Origin: Cellulomonas sp. P24
GTDB taxonomy: Bacteria; Actinomycetota; Actinomycetes; Actinomycetales; Cellulomonadaceae
Length of the DNA stretch: 64,000 bases
Reading direction: 5' to 3'
Assembly: GCF_024704385.1 (NCBI RefSeq)
Contig: NZ_JAJDFX010000002.1
Location: forward strand, 2,294,001-2,358,000
Part shown: positions 18,301 to 28,416 of the stretch, piece after piece
Layout: each line of letters opens with the position of its first letter
Numbering within the stretch: position 1 is the first letter of the stretch
Notes under the pieces: generated by a model
The model's database searches: none
Told to the model about the DNA's origin: nothing
What the model saw: the letters and a program-made list of their open reading frames with translations, nothing else
Translations under genes and position numbers: made by a program

Positions 18301-20416
18301 CTCGACGATCATCCGGCCCAACCGTGGATCCATCGGGAGCTGGGCGAGGGCACGGCCGACGTCGGTGAGCCTGCTGCGGCTGCCGTGGCGGGCGTCGTCG
18401 CGTTCGTCCGGGCCGCCGGTCTCTCCGCGGTGGCCCTCGGGTCTCGTCGAGCTGTCGGCGGGTGCTGCTCCGGTCGCCGTCGCGGGCTCGGTCGCCGTCG
18501 TGGGTCCGGTTGTCGTCGTGGCCGCTGCTGCGGAGGCGTCGGCCGTCGCGGGTTCGGAGGCCGCGGGCACGACCGTCGTGCTGGGCTCGTCGGCCGGAGA
18601 GGTCCCGAGCGCGCCGAGCTCGGTGAGCAGCTGCACCCCGTCGCGGATCGCGCGGGTGTCGGGTGGGTCGACGAACGGGAACCGGGCGACGTCACCCGGC
18701 GACGACGCCACCCCCCACCGCGACCATCTGCAGGATCACCGACGCGAGCGACGTCCGCAGGATCTCCGGCTCGGTGTACTCCGGTCGTGAGGCGAAGTCC
18801 GACTCGGAGTACAGGCGGATCGCGATGCCGTCGGCCACCCGCCCGCACCGACCGGACCGTTGGTTGGCGGAGGCCTGGGACACGGGTTCGATCGGGAGGC
18901 GCTGGACCTTGGTGGCCTTCGAGTAGCGCGAGATGCGCGCGGTCCCCGGGTCGATCACGTAGCGGATCCCCGGGACGGTGAGGGAGGTCTCGGCGACGTT
19001 GGTGGCCAGGACGACACGACGGGTCGCGTGCGGCTCGAACACCCGGTGCTGGTCGGCCGAGGACAGTCGCGCGTACAGCGGCAGGATCTCGACGGCATTC
19101 GCCGGCGCCGCCCGTCCTGCGCCTGCGACGCGGGGTCCGAGGTGTCCGACGAGCGCCTCTTCCGTGTCGCGGATGTCCCGCTCGCCGGCCAGGAAGACGA
19201 GGATGTCCCCCGGTCCTTCGGCGCACAGCTCGTCGACGGCCTCGCAGATGGCGGTGAGCACGTCCCGCTCCTCGCCGCGCCTCTCCCCACCCTTCGCTCG
19301 AGTGGAGCGATCTGCGACGACACGCCCGCGTGTCGGTCGCAGATCGCTCCACTCGGCGGGGGTGGTGGGGGTGGCGGAGGTGGGGTCGGGTGGTGGGGGG
19401 TCGGGGACCAGCGGGCGGTAGCGGATGTCGACCGGGAACGTCCGGCCGGTGACCTCGATGACGGGGGCGGGCGTGCCGTCGGGGTGCCCGGGGCTCGGTG
19501 GGGACGCGAAGTGCGCGGCGAACCGCTCGGAGTCGATCGTCGCCGAGGTGATGACGACCTTCAGGTCCGGACGTCGAGGGAGCAGCTGCGTCAGGTACCC
19601 GAGGATGAAGTCGATGTTGAGCGACCGCTCGTGGGCCTCGTCGATGATCAGGGTGTCGTAGGCGAGCAGCATCGGGTCGCGCTGGATCTGCGCGAGCAGG
19701 ATGCCGTCGGTCATGACCTTCACGAGCGTGTTCTCGCCCGAGGTGTCGGTGAACCGGACCTGGTACCCGACCGTCTCGCCGAGCGTCGTGCCGAGCTCCT
19801 CCGCGATGCGCTCCGCGACGGTTCGCGCGGCGATGCGGCGCGGCTGCGTGTGACCGATCTGCCCGTCCCGCCCGCGGCCGAGGTCCAGCGCGATCTTCGG
19901 GATCTGGGTGGTCTTCCCCGAGCCGGTCTCGCCCGCGACGATCACGACCTGGTGATCGCGGATCGCCGCGGCGATGTCCTCCCGGCGTGCCGAGACGGGG
20001 AGCTGCTCGGGATACGTGATCGGCGGGAGCTCGACCGCGCGGCGCGCCTCGGCCCGTGCCGTGCGGGCACGTGAGCCCGAGGAGCGGCGTGCGGTGGGTG
20101 CGCTCGTCCGGCCCGCAGGGCGATCGGTGCGGGGGCGGCCGCTCCGGCGCTGGTCGGGATGGCGGGTCTGGTGCGGGGGTGTCGGACCGGCGGCGGGGGT
20201 GGCGTCGGCGTCGCCGGGTGCGGGGACGGTGCCGCGGGCGGGCCCGTCCAGGTGGGCGGACTCGTTCGGGCGAACGGTGCGATCTGGGTCCGTGGAGCCG
20301 ACGTGGGAGTCCGGCGAGTCCGACGGCCCCCGACGTCTCCGGCCGGAGCCGCCGCGACGCCGTCGGGGCGGCCGGGGCGCGTCCGACGCCTGCCCCTGGT
20401 CCGGTCCTGTGCTCAC
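15380..20416 (-). CDS. hrpA: ATP-dependent RNA helicase HrpA (two apparent frameshifts)
   Basis: A DEAH-box RNA helicase acting on stalled translation complexes in the family. Reading starts at GTG 20416 with an about 125-residue Arg/Pro-rich tail. It then has Walker [10 protein letters not shown] (162-170), DEAH (259-262), SAT (291-293) and motif [10 protein letters not shown]. The first frame closes at 18692, the middle (from [10 protein letters not shown] to ITV) lies in a second frame (about 17985-18711), and the C-terminal half (from [16 protein letters not shown] to the conserved end SEKRIRTAL) in a third (15380 to about 17985). One extra G in a G6 run (18711-18716) and one missing base at C5G5 (17977-17986) would restore a single protein of about 1,675 aa. 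Both sites are homopolymers, so sequencing error is more likely than decay. Two palindromic repeats are translated in frame within linkers. Confidence 0.9.
16353..16413 (-). repeat. palindromic repeat copy C (inside hrpA)
   Basis: A 61-bp inverted repeat with ends GTCGAGTGGAGCGA / TCGCTCCACTCGAC and variable arm ACTGTCAC / GTGACAGT. Core and bulge are in the opposite orientation to copies A, B and D. In hrpA it reads [19 protein letters not shown] with no stop, inside a Pro/Ala/Glu-rich linker. Confidence 0.92.
19299..19354 (+). repeat. palindromic repeat copy D (inside hrpA)
   Basis: A 56-bp inverted repeat with ends CGAGTGGAGCGA / TCGCTCCACTCG, variable arm TCTGCGAC / GTCGCAGA, core GACACGCCCGCGTGTC. 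In hrpA it reads [19 protein letters not shown] with no stop, between the first helicase lobe and the segment ending in [13 protein letters not shown]. Confidence 0.92.
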
Positions 20417-20681
20417 AACACACCATTGTCGCCGTTGCCCTGCGCGGATCGCGCCGTGTTTTCCCCACAGCCCCCGTCCGCCCCCGCCGCGCCCGAGCCC
20501 ACGACCCCGATCCGGGAGCGTCCGGGGAGCGGCCCCGTCCGCGCTGGGCGCCGCACGTGGTGACAGTGGGGCGCGTGTGGCTGGTGAGGTGGCGCACGCG
20601 TCACAGGCACATCAATCGTCACGGCCGCGGCGCGGAGCGTGCAGCGACGGAGCGCGCAGCGATGGGGTGCGGAGCGCGGGG

Positions 20682-21533
20682 TTACCGGGTGGCGTGGAGC
20701 AGGGCGGAGAGGCGCATCGGGGCGAGGGCGTCGGTGCGGTGCCACAGGCTCGGGTCGATGGAGCTCTCGTAGGGGACGTGGCGGACCGTCGTGAAACCGT
20801 CCCCGACGACGATCGACGTCAGGTCCTCAGGGGCGTAGAAGCTCAGCCAGGGCTCGCCGTCCTCGGCCACTGCGGCGCCGACGGCCTCCGCGTAAGCCTG
20901 TCCTGCCTCGTCGCGCAGGGAGGGGACGAGCATGTAGTCCAGAACGACCTGGGACCCGGTGGGAAGCGTGCCGAGCTCGGCGGCGACCCGTGCGAGCGCG
21001 GAGCCGGTCAGGTACATCGAGACGCCGAGGAGGCTGACGAACGAGGGTCGTGCCAGGTCGAAGCCCGCTGCGACCAGCGCGTCGAGGAGCGAGTCGTGCT
21101 CGAGGTCGGCCGGGGCGAACGTCGGCGCGGAGTGCGGGACGATCCCGGCGGCCTCGATCGCGTGGCGCTTCCACTCCTGGCTCGCTGGGCGGTCGACCTC
21201 GTAGACCGTCCGAGGGGCGTCCGCGTCGCGGTGCATGCGAAGTGCGAACGTGTCGAGGCCGGCGCCGACGATCACGTATTGCGCGAGCCCGCTCTCGGCG
21301 AGGAGTCCCTCGGTGAACCGGCTGCGGCAGAGGACCTCGGTGCGGGCGCCGGCGAGGACCGGGTGGTCGCCGAACTTCCGGTGGTAGTCGATCAGCTCGT
21401 CGGCGCGCTCACCGAGGAGTGCCTGTGCGAGGGTGTCGGTGAAGATCAGGGGCTCGTGGTCGACGAGCAGGTGCGCGGCGCGGGCGGCCGCGGAGGTCAG
21501 GGCGGTGCGGCTGATCTCGGATGAAGAATTCAC
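20682..21533 (-). CDS. class I SAM-dependent methyltransferase (TIGR00027-like)
   Basis: A 283-aa methyltransferase resembling the actinobacterial TIGR00027/LCMT (PPM1) family. Visible blocks are SRTALTSAAARAAHL, the SAM-binding YVIVGAGLDTFALR, the acidic YEVDRPASQEWK, and LLGVSMYLT. The substrate is unknown; carboxyl or hydroxyl O-methylation is the family expectation. GTG 21533 is the first plausible start after a promoter with TATAGT at 21562-21567, leaving an about 20-nt leader without a clear ribosome site. The promoter lies in an unusually AT-rich patch for this genome, which may indicate acquisition. Confidence 0.75.
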   Translation of the reverse strand: MNSSSEISRTALTSAAARAAHLLVDHEPLIFTDTLAQALLGERADELIDYHRKFGDHPVLAGARTEVLCRSRFTEGLLAESGLAQYVIVGAGLDTFALRMHRDADAPRTVYEVDRPASQEWKRHAIEAAGIVPHSAPTFAPADLEHDSLLDALVAAGFDLARPSFVSLLGVSMYLTGSALARVAAELGTLPTGSQVVLDYMLVPSLRDEAGQAYAEAVGAAVAEDGEPWLSFYAPEDLTSIVVGDGFTTVRHVPYESSIDPSLWHRTDALAPMRLSALLHATR

Positions 21534-21561
21534 GTCGACAATGCTACATATCAATGCGCGA

Positions 21562-21590
21562 ACTATAGCACAGAAATGCGATTTCCGCAA
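21562..21590 (-). promoter_or_regulatory. promoter of the methyltransferase gene
   Basis: On the minus strand, TTGCGG (21590-21585), 17-bp spacer, TATAGT (21567-21562), with TG two bases before the -10 in an extended -10 arrangement. It lies in the most AT-rich stretch nearby. Confidence 0.7.
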
Positions 21591-22063
21591 GGGCGCAAGA
21601 GGGCGAACAATGCCTTTGTCCGGAGTTCGGCGCGTATTCGTCGAGGTGCGCGCTCTGGTGAACGATGGCGATTGCGGACCGGCACGGGCGGAGACTCGAC
21701 GACCCGACCTCCGTGCGACGGTGTCGTTCGATCACGAGGTGCCGAGCGGTCTGCGCGACGAAGCGCACCGATCGCGACGGGACCGGCCGTCGCGTGACCT
21801 CGTCCGCGTTCGTCGCTCGGATCCGGCGTGCGTCGATGGGGAGGACGCCGAGGCGGGGGTTCACGAAGACGGGATCGATCGTGCATTGTGGTCGGTGGTC
21901 GGTGGTCGGTGGTCGGTGGTCGGTGGTCGGTGGTCGGTGGTCGGTGGTCGGCCGACTGCGGACCGACGTGCCCCACCGACGGCGGCGTAGCGTCGGACGC
22001 AGCGGACGGGCGCCGTCGTCGATGCGACGGTCGAGACGCGGCACGAGCGGGTTGGGGGTCGAC
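21591..22063. other. intergenic region with minisatellite
   Basis: About 470 bp between divergent genes. It holds the 7-bp tandem repeat at 21888-21950. Open frames cross it on both strands but show no ribosome site plus recognisable protein, and they traverse the repeat, so I do not call a gene. Confidence 0.5.
21888..21950. repeat. 7-bp tandem repeat, nine copies
   Basis: Nine exact copies of GTGGTCG, 63 bp in all, followed by GCCG. One strand is G/T-rich with GG every 3-4 bases. Confidence 0.95.
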
Positions 22064-22588
22064 GTGGTGGCACGGGCACGGCGGACGACGCTGCGCGTCG
22101 CGCGGGTGGTGCTCGGGGCAGTGGCCGTGGTGACGCTCGCGACCGGTTGCGGCTCGGTGGCGGCGAACGGGGGAACGGCCGGCGAGTCGACCCCGACTCC
22201 GATTCACGCGACGATGCCGACCGATCCGTCGGGCATCACTCCCGAGTCGACGATCACGGACTTCATCGCCGGCGTCAACGCTCACGACATGGTGCGGGCG
22301 GAGGGGTTGGTCGCGCCGAAGCACGTGAGCGCGATCCTCGACCGGCCCGACGGATGGTTCACGAACACGGTGAACATCACGGGGCTCTCCCTGGGCGCGC
22401 CCGTTGCCAAGGACGGCCACGGGACCGCTGCCGACGGGTACGCCCAGGTCCTCTATGTCCCCGCGCGGTTCACGCTGGCCGAGCAGAAGTCGGGCGGGAC
22501 GTCGACCTCACGCGTGAGCTGGGGATTCCTGCTCGCGCGCCAGAGCATGGTCGCGCGCTGGATCATCGTCGACGAGGGCCCGGCGTAG
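22064..22588 (+). CDS. putative lipoprotein
   Basis: A 174-aa exported protein. It has a signal peptide with basic start (ARARRTTLRVAR), a hydrophobic core, and a lipobox LATGC with the lipidated Cys at about 29. The mature part begins with a Thr/Pro-rich linker and then a small alpha-beta domain (TITDFIAGVNAHDMVRAEGL through VARWIIVDEG), like SnoaL/NTF2-type or DUF4878-like lipoproteins, but I cannot assign it. GTG 22064 is 5 nt after GGGGG; ATG 22022 is an in-frame alternative that would lengthen the n-region. Confidence 0.65.
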   Translation: MVARARRTTLRVARVVLGAVAVVTLATGCGSVAANGGTAGESTPTPIHATMPTDPSGITPESTITDFIAGVNAHDMVRAEGLVAPKHVSAILDRPDGWFTNTVNITGLSLGAPVAKDGHGTAADGYAQVLYVPARFTLAEQKSGGTSTSRVSWGFLLARQSMVARWIIVDEGPA

Positions 22589-22599
22589 ACCGCCATCGC

Positions 22600-22706
22600 C
22601 CGGCCAGCCCGCACCTGGCCAGCCTCGCGAGACCAGCCATCGCTCGGTCGGGCCGCACCCGGCCAGCCAGCACCCGGCCAGCCCCGCGAGACCAGCCAGC
22701 ACCCGG
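22600..22706. repeat. imperfect direct repeats between lipoprotein gene and glnB
   Basis: Two imperfect copies of an about 50-bp unit built from CGGCCAGCC, CCAGCACCCGG and CGCGAGACCAGCC blocks, between convergent genes. No gene is visible. Confidence 0.6.
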
Positions 22707-24386
<1,680 letters not shown>

Positions 24387-24520
24387 TCAGGGTACTGGCT
24401 GCGCGGAGCGGGTCGTCCCGACGCTCCACCTGACGGCCACCTGACCGCCACAGCGACGCGACCGGCGACGCGACCGGCGATCGCCCAGCTCAGCGCGGGT
24501 GCCGACGGTGCCGATCGCCG

Positions 24521-24826
24521 TCAGATGCTGCGTGACCCGTTCCGCCCGCGGAGCTCGGTGTCGCCGATCGAGGACCGGTGCCGGAGGTCGGGCGAGTCCT
24601 CGATGAGCGTGTACGACGGGATGTACGGCGTCGGGGCGTCGAGCGCTGACGGGAGCAGCTCGCGGAGCGTGCGGACGAGGGCCTCGAGGGAGGCGTCGCG
24701 GGTCCGGAGGCTGACGATGCGGGCCTCGAGGGTCGCGATCTCGGCCTGGATCTCCCGGCGCTCCGTGGCCGCGGCGTCGGTCGCCCGCCGGTACACGTCG
24801 GCGTTGGCACTGCTCTGCGTGTCCAT
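24521..24826 (-). CDS. small coiled-coil hypothetical protein
   Basis: A 101-aa soluble protein. Residues about 15-60 form a heptad-like coiled coil (RREIQAEIATLEARIVSLRT), followed by a Pro-rich segment and a charged tail. Strong ribosome site AGGAAGGA lies 5 nt before ATG 24826, so it is likely translated. No family recognised. It lies upstream of amtB on the same strand with a 180-bp gap. Confidence 0.6.
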   Translation of the reverse strand: MDTQSSANADVYRRATDAAATERREIQAEIATLEARIVSLRTRDASLEALVRTLRELLPSALDAPTPYIPSYTLIEDSPDLRHRSSIGDTELRGRNGSRSI

Positions 24827-25121
24827 CTCGCGTCCTTCCTCACCATTTGGCCTGGGGTCAGCATGGTCCTCGCGGGTGCGCAGCGCAGTAGACCATCAAG
24901 GTGACAGTGTGCGCCGCCCTGTCCTCCTGGCGGTCGGTTTCGGCGGCAGCAGTGGTATCCGACGACGTCAGACGCCTGGGCAGGACCAAGGCCCCTTGAC
25001 GGCTTCGCGGCATGGTTCAACGGTGGAGGTATCAGCACGTCCCGGGTGCGTGTGACTCCGATCGGCCCTCGGGTCGCTCGACCTCGCTCGTCGCCCTGGG
25101 CGTTCGAGGGAGGAGCACGCC

Positions 25122-25967
25122 ATGGCACGCACCGTCGTCGTCGGGGTCGAAGGCACCGACTCGAGTCACGACGCTCTGGTCTGGGCGGCGCATGCCGCCG
25201 CCGCACGGCGCGACGACCTCGAGATCGTGTACGCCGTGGGTGTCCCGTACTCCAGCATGGAGCTGCTGTACGACGACGCGATCACGCAGGGTTCCGAGGC
25301 GCTCCTGGACGACGAGAAGAAGCGCGCCCTCGAGGCCGAGCCGGACCTGGTCGTCCGCACCACGCTGTCGCGGAGCACACCGGCACGCGCCCTCACCGAG
25401 CTCTCCGAGGACGCGGCGCTCGTCGTCGTCGGCTCGCACCCGCTCGGCTTCATGGAACGGGTCTTCGCCGGGTCGCTCAGCTACCAGGTGGTGGCCGGCG
25501 CGCACTCGCCGGTCGTCGTCGTCCCGGCGGGGACGGGGACCACGGGAGACGGCGTGGTCGTCGGGTCCGACGGCTCACCGGACTCCGTGAAGGCCGTCGC
25601 GCTCGCGGCCGAGGAGGCCGACCGCCTCGGTGGAGAGCTCACCGTGGTGCACGCCTGGCTGTCACCGGTGACGTACCTGTCCGTCGACGTCATCTCCGGC
25701 TCGAACGACGCGCTCGTCGAAGAGGGCGAGCGCGTGGTGCTCGCCGAGTCGCTGGCCGGCCTCGGTGATCGTTACCCCGACCTCACCATCAACCGGCGGC
25801 TCGTCCACGACAACCCCGCCCAGGCCCTCCTGGAGGCGGCCGTCGGTGCGCGGCTCCTCGTGGTGGGCAGCCGGGGGCTGCACGGGGTCTCGCGCATGCT
25901 CCTCGGGTCCGTGAGCCACACGGTCGTGATGCACGCGCCGTGCCCGGTGCTCGTCGCCCGGAGCTGA
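25122..25967 (+). CDS. universal stress protein, two UspA domains
   Basis: A 281-aa tandem UspA protein. Domain 1 is about residues 1-138 and domain 2 about 143-281. Domain 2 keeps the ATP-binding loop GSRGLHGVSRMLLGSVS (G-2x-G-9x-GS). Domain 1 has the altered loop GSHPLGFMERVFAGSLS, also compatible with binding. Ribosome site GGGAGGAG lies 8 nt before the ATG. It is monocistronic, with a hairpin terminator 11 bp after the stop. Roles in hypoxia or dormancy are known for actinobacterial relatives but are not shown here. The preceding 295 bp hold nothing I can assign. Confidence 0.92.
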   Translation: MARTVVVGVEGTDSSHDALVWAAHAAAARRDDLEIVYAVGVPYSSMELLYDDAITQGSEALLDDEKKRALEAEPDLVVRTTLSRSTPARALTELSEDAALVVVGSHPLGFMERVFAGSLSYQVVAGAHSPVVVVPAGTGTTGDGVVVGSDGSPDSVKAVALAAEEADRLGGELTVVHAWLSPVTYLSVDVISGSNDALVEEGERVVLAESLAGLGDRYPDLTINRRLVHDNPAQALLEAAVGARLLVVGSRGLHGVSRMLLGSVSHTVVMHAPCPVLVARS

Positions 25968-25978
25968 CCGAGCGCCGG

Positions 25979-25999
25979 CCGCTCCCCGACCGGGAGCGG
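25979..25999 (+). terminator. hairpin terminator after universal stress gene
   Basis: An 8-bp perfect stem, CCGCTCCC (25979-25986) with GGGAGCGG (25992-25999), and a 5-nt loop. Confidence 0.65.
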
Positions 26000-26067
26000 A
26001 CCGACGGCTCCAGCGAGATCCGGCGCTACCCGTGACCTGGTGGGTGCCGGATGGCATGGTGGTCCCC

Positions 26068-26562
26068 ATGGACGCACCAGAGTCAGGTGAGGCCCGGGCC
26101 GTCGGTGCGCTCGAAGCCGCCGGGATCCACTACGTGCTGACGCGCCACGACCGGGTGTCCTCGTTGGCCGAGGCCGCCGCCGCGCGGGGTCTCGAACCCT
26201 CGGGTGTCATCAAGACGATCGTCGTGCGACGTGGCGACGACGACTACCTGTTCGTCCTCGTCCCGGGCGACCGCACGATCTCGTGGCCCAAGCTGCGCAC
26301 TTTGCTCGACGTCAGCCGCCTGTCGATGCCCGACGCGGCAGTCGCCCTCGAGGTCACCGGCTACGAGCGCGGGACGATCACGCCGTTCGGGTCGACGCAT
26401 CCCTGGCCGGTCGTGGCCGACGAGCGCGTCGTGGGCCGGCCGGTGTCGATCGGTGCCGGCGCGCACGGGGTGGCCGCCACCGTCGGCGGCGACGACCTCG
26501 TGGCCGCGCTGCACGCGACCGTGGCCGACGTGACCGAGCCGGAGGCCCGGATCGATGACTGA
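26068..26562 (+). CDS. YbaK/EbsC-type aminoacyl-tRNA deacylase
   Basis: A 164-aa YbaK/ProX editing domain that hydrolyses mischarged tRNA, such as Cys-tRNA(Pro). It has the fold's conserved VIKTIVVRRGDDDYLFVLVPGDRTI (catalytic-type Lys in VIKT), MPDAAVALEVTGYERGTITPFG, and the GAGAHGV end segment. I take ATG 26068; two earlier in-frame starts add up to 12 residues without conservation. CATGGT 7 nt upstream could be a leaderless -10. It overlaps the STAS gene by 8 bp. Confidence 0.82.
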   Translation: MDAPESGEARAVGALEAAGIHYVLTRHDRVSSLAEAAAARGLEPSGVIKTIVVRRGDDDYLFVLVPGDRTISWPKLRTLLDVSRLSMPDAAVALEVTGYERGTITPFGSTHPWPVVADERVVGRPVSIGAGAHGVAATVGGDDLVAALHATVADVTEPEARIDD

Positions 26563-26911
26563 CGGCGACCACGGTCCGGCCGGGGCCGTCGGGTCCATCC
26601 AGGTCGAGTGCGGCTCCCCGCACACCGTCGTCCACCTCCGGGGCGATGTCGACGCGACGCTCCGCGAGGAGGCGAGCACGGCGATGGGGCAGGCGCTCGG
26701 GGCGTCGGCGCCCGTGGTCTGCGACGCGTCCGACCTGCGGTTCATCGACTCCACCGGGGTCGCGTTCCTGCTCCAGCTCCGGATGGCCACGCGCGAGGCG
26801 GGCCTCGCCATGAGCCTGTGGGACCCCCGGCACGTCGTCGGTGAGCTGCTCGACGCGATCGGCATGGCCGACGAGATCCCGCTGGCCGAGGCCGCGCCGG
26901 ACGCCGTCTGA
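26555..26911 (+). CDS. STAS domain protein (anti-sigma factor antagonist-like)
   Basis: A 118-aa single STAS domain. The phosphorylatable serine motif is intact (DLRFIDSTGVAFLL), as in SpoIIAA/RsbV-type antagonists that release sigma factors from kinase/anti-sigma partners. A C-terminal helix, ELLDAIGMAD, follows as expected. It overlaps the YbaK gene by 8 bp and is thus coupled to it, an unusual partner. No cognate kinase is nearby. A hairpin terminator follows. Confidence 0.82.
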   Translation: MTDGDHGPAGAVGSIQVECGSPHTVVHLRGDVDATLREEASTAMGQALGASAPVVCDASDLRFIDSTGVAFLLQLRMATREAGLAMSLWDPRHVVGELLDAIGMADEIPLAEAAPDAV

Positions 26912-26930
26912 GCCGTGCGCCGCGCACCAC

Positions 26931-26962
26931 GGTGTCGCCCCCGCCTGAGCAGGAGCGACACC
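26931..26962 (+). terminator. hairpin terminator after STAS gene
   Basis: An 8-bp perfect stem, GGTGTCGC (26931-26938) with GCGACACC (26955-26962), and a 16-nt loop, 20 bp after the stop. Confidence 0.6.
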
Positions 26963-27153
26963 GTCCAAGGGGGCCGTTCATGACGGTGCTGTCGATGTCC
27001 CACCTCCTCCCGGGTGCCCCGGCGCTGCACCGGGGTGGTCTGACGTCCACACTGCCGCCGGCCCCCCTGCGTGGGGCGAGATCCCGCTGTGCGCGCCCTG
27101 TGCAGTGGTGCGACGCGTCGGCGGATGTCCGGGCGCACCGCTAGGTTCACGGC

Positions 27154-28416
27154 ATGCGGCTCCTGCACACCTCCGACTGGCACCTCGGCCGCAGCCTCCA
27201 CGGCGTGGACCTCCTGGAGCACCAGGCCGCGTACCTCGACCACCTGGTCGACCTCGCACGCTCGGAGCGCGTGGACGCGGTGCTCGTGGCCGGCGACGTG
27301 TACGACCGCGCCGTCCCCCCGGTCGAGGCCGTCACCCTCCTGTCCGAGACGCTCACCCGCCTCGCCGAGGTCACGACGGTCGTCGTCACGCCCGGCAACC
27401 ACGACTCCGCGGCGCGCCTGGGCTTCGGCGCGGGGCTCATGCGCCCCGAGCTGCACGTGCGGGCGCGCGTCGACGGGATCGCGACGCCGGTCGTCGTGAC
27501 GGGCTCCGACGGCGTGGCCGTGCTCGTGTACGCGCTGCCGTACCTCGACCCCGATGTCGTCCGCCGGGAGCTGGGCGGCACGGCGGACGCTGGCGGATCG
27601 GTGACCGTCGCGCGGGAGGGTGTCGAGCGAGGCGATCTCGCGACGGGCGAGGCGCCGGGTGAGGAGGGTGACGCCGACGACGCGCGCGCCCCGGCCCTGG
27701 CACGGTCGCACGAGGCCGTGCTCGGAGCGGCGATGGCGCGGGTGCGGGCGGACCTGGCGCAACGAGCAGCCGCCGGTCCCGTGCGGAGCGTCGTCATGGC
27801 GCACGCGTTCGTCGTCGGTGGCGAGCCGAGCGACTCGGAGCGGGACATCCGCGTGGGCGGGGTCGACCACGTCCCTGCCGGGGTCTTCGCGGGGGTGGAC
27901 TACGTGGCCCTCGGTCACCTGCACGGGCCGCAACGGGTGGCCGACGGGGTGCGGTACTCCGGGTCGCCGCTCGCGTACTCGTTCTCCGAGCAGCACCAGC
28001 GCAAGTCGACCGTCCTCGTCGAGGTGACCGATGCGGGGCTGGTCGGCGAGGTGCTCGTCGCGGCGCCCGTACCGCGCCGCCTCGCCGACCTGACCGGCAC
28101 GCTGGACGACCTGCTCGGTCCGGCGGGCGACGCGCACCTGGACGACTGGCTGCGGATCACCGTGACCGATGCGGCCCGCCCGCCCGGCATGTACGTGCGG
28201 CTCAAGGAACGGTTCCCGCACGCGCTCGTCATGCAGCACCGGTCGTCCGCGGCGAGCGGGATCGGCGGTGCCGTCGCGATCAGCGCGACCCGTGACCCGC
28301 TGGAGGTCGCCGGCGAGTTCGTCGAGCACGTCACGGGGACGCCGGCGACGCCCGGTGAGCTGGCCGCGCTGCGCCGCGCCTGGAAGCGCGTCACCGCGGC
28401 GGAGCGGAGCGCCTGA
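27154..28416 (+). CDS. sbcD: exonuclease subunit SbcD
   Basis: The Mre11-like nuclease of the SbcCD complex (420 aa), which cuts DNA hairpins and protein-blocked ends. Metallophosphoesterase motifs in order: DWHLGR (about residue 8), GDVYDR, GNHDS, HAFV and GHLHGPQ. A linker of about 50 residues rich in Asp/Glu/Arg sits near residues 140-190. ATG 27154 is 6 nt after TAGGTT (27142-27147), a leaderless arrangement. It overlaps sbcC by one base (TGATG). SbcCD acting on cruciforms is notable beside this genome's long palindromes. Confidence 0.96.
   Translation: MRLLHTSDWHLGRSLHGVDLLEHQAAYLDHLVDLARSERVDAVLVAGDVYDRAVPPVEAVTLLSETLTRLAEVTTVVVTPGNHDSAARLGFGAGLMRPELHVRARVDGIATPVVVTGSDGVAVLVYALPYLDPDVVRRELGGTADAGGSVTVAREGVERGDLATGEAPGEEGDADDARAPALARSHEAVLGAAMARVRADLAQRAAAGPVRSVVMAHAFVVGGEPSDSERDIRVGGVDHVPAGVFAGVDYVALGHLHGPQRVADGVRYSGSPLAYSFSEQHQRKSTVLVEVTDAGLVGEVLVAAPVPRRLADLTGTLDDLLGPAGDAHLDDWLRITVTDAARPPGMYVRLKERFPHALVMQHRSSAASGIGGAVAISATRDPLEVAGEFVEHVTGTPATPGELAALRRAWKRVTAAERSA

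Noticed and set aside
18880-18900. tRNA-like GGTTCGATC segment
   Set aside because: It lies within hrpA coding sequence and no cloverleaf arms flank it.
21888-21950. Possible CRISPR array
   Set aside because: The repeat is 7 bp and contiguous with no spacers; the 21-bp array at 36335 likewise has no spacers, and no cas genes are present.
21544-22044. Minus-strand frame crossing the heptamer repeat
   Set aside because: The repeat only yields a RPPTTDH-type periodic peptide; no start signal or family.
26978-27259. Small open frames between the STAS gene and sbcD
   Set aside because: No start signals; the interval holds a terminator and the sbcD -10.
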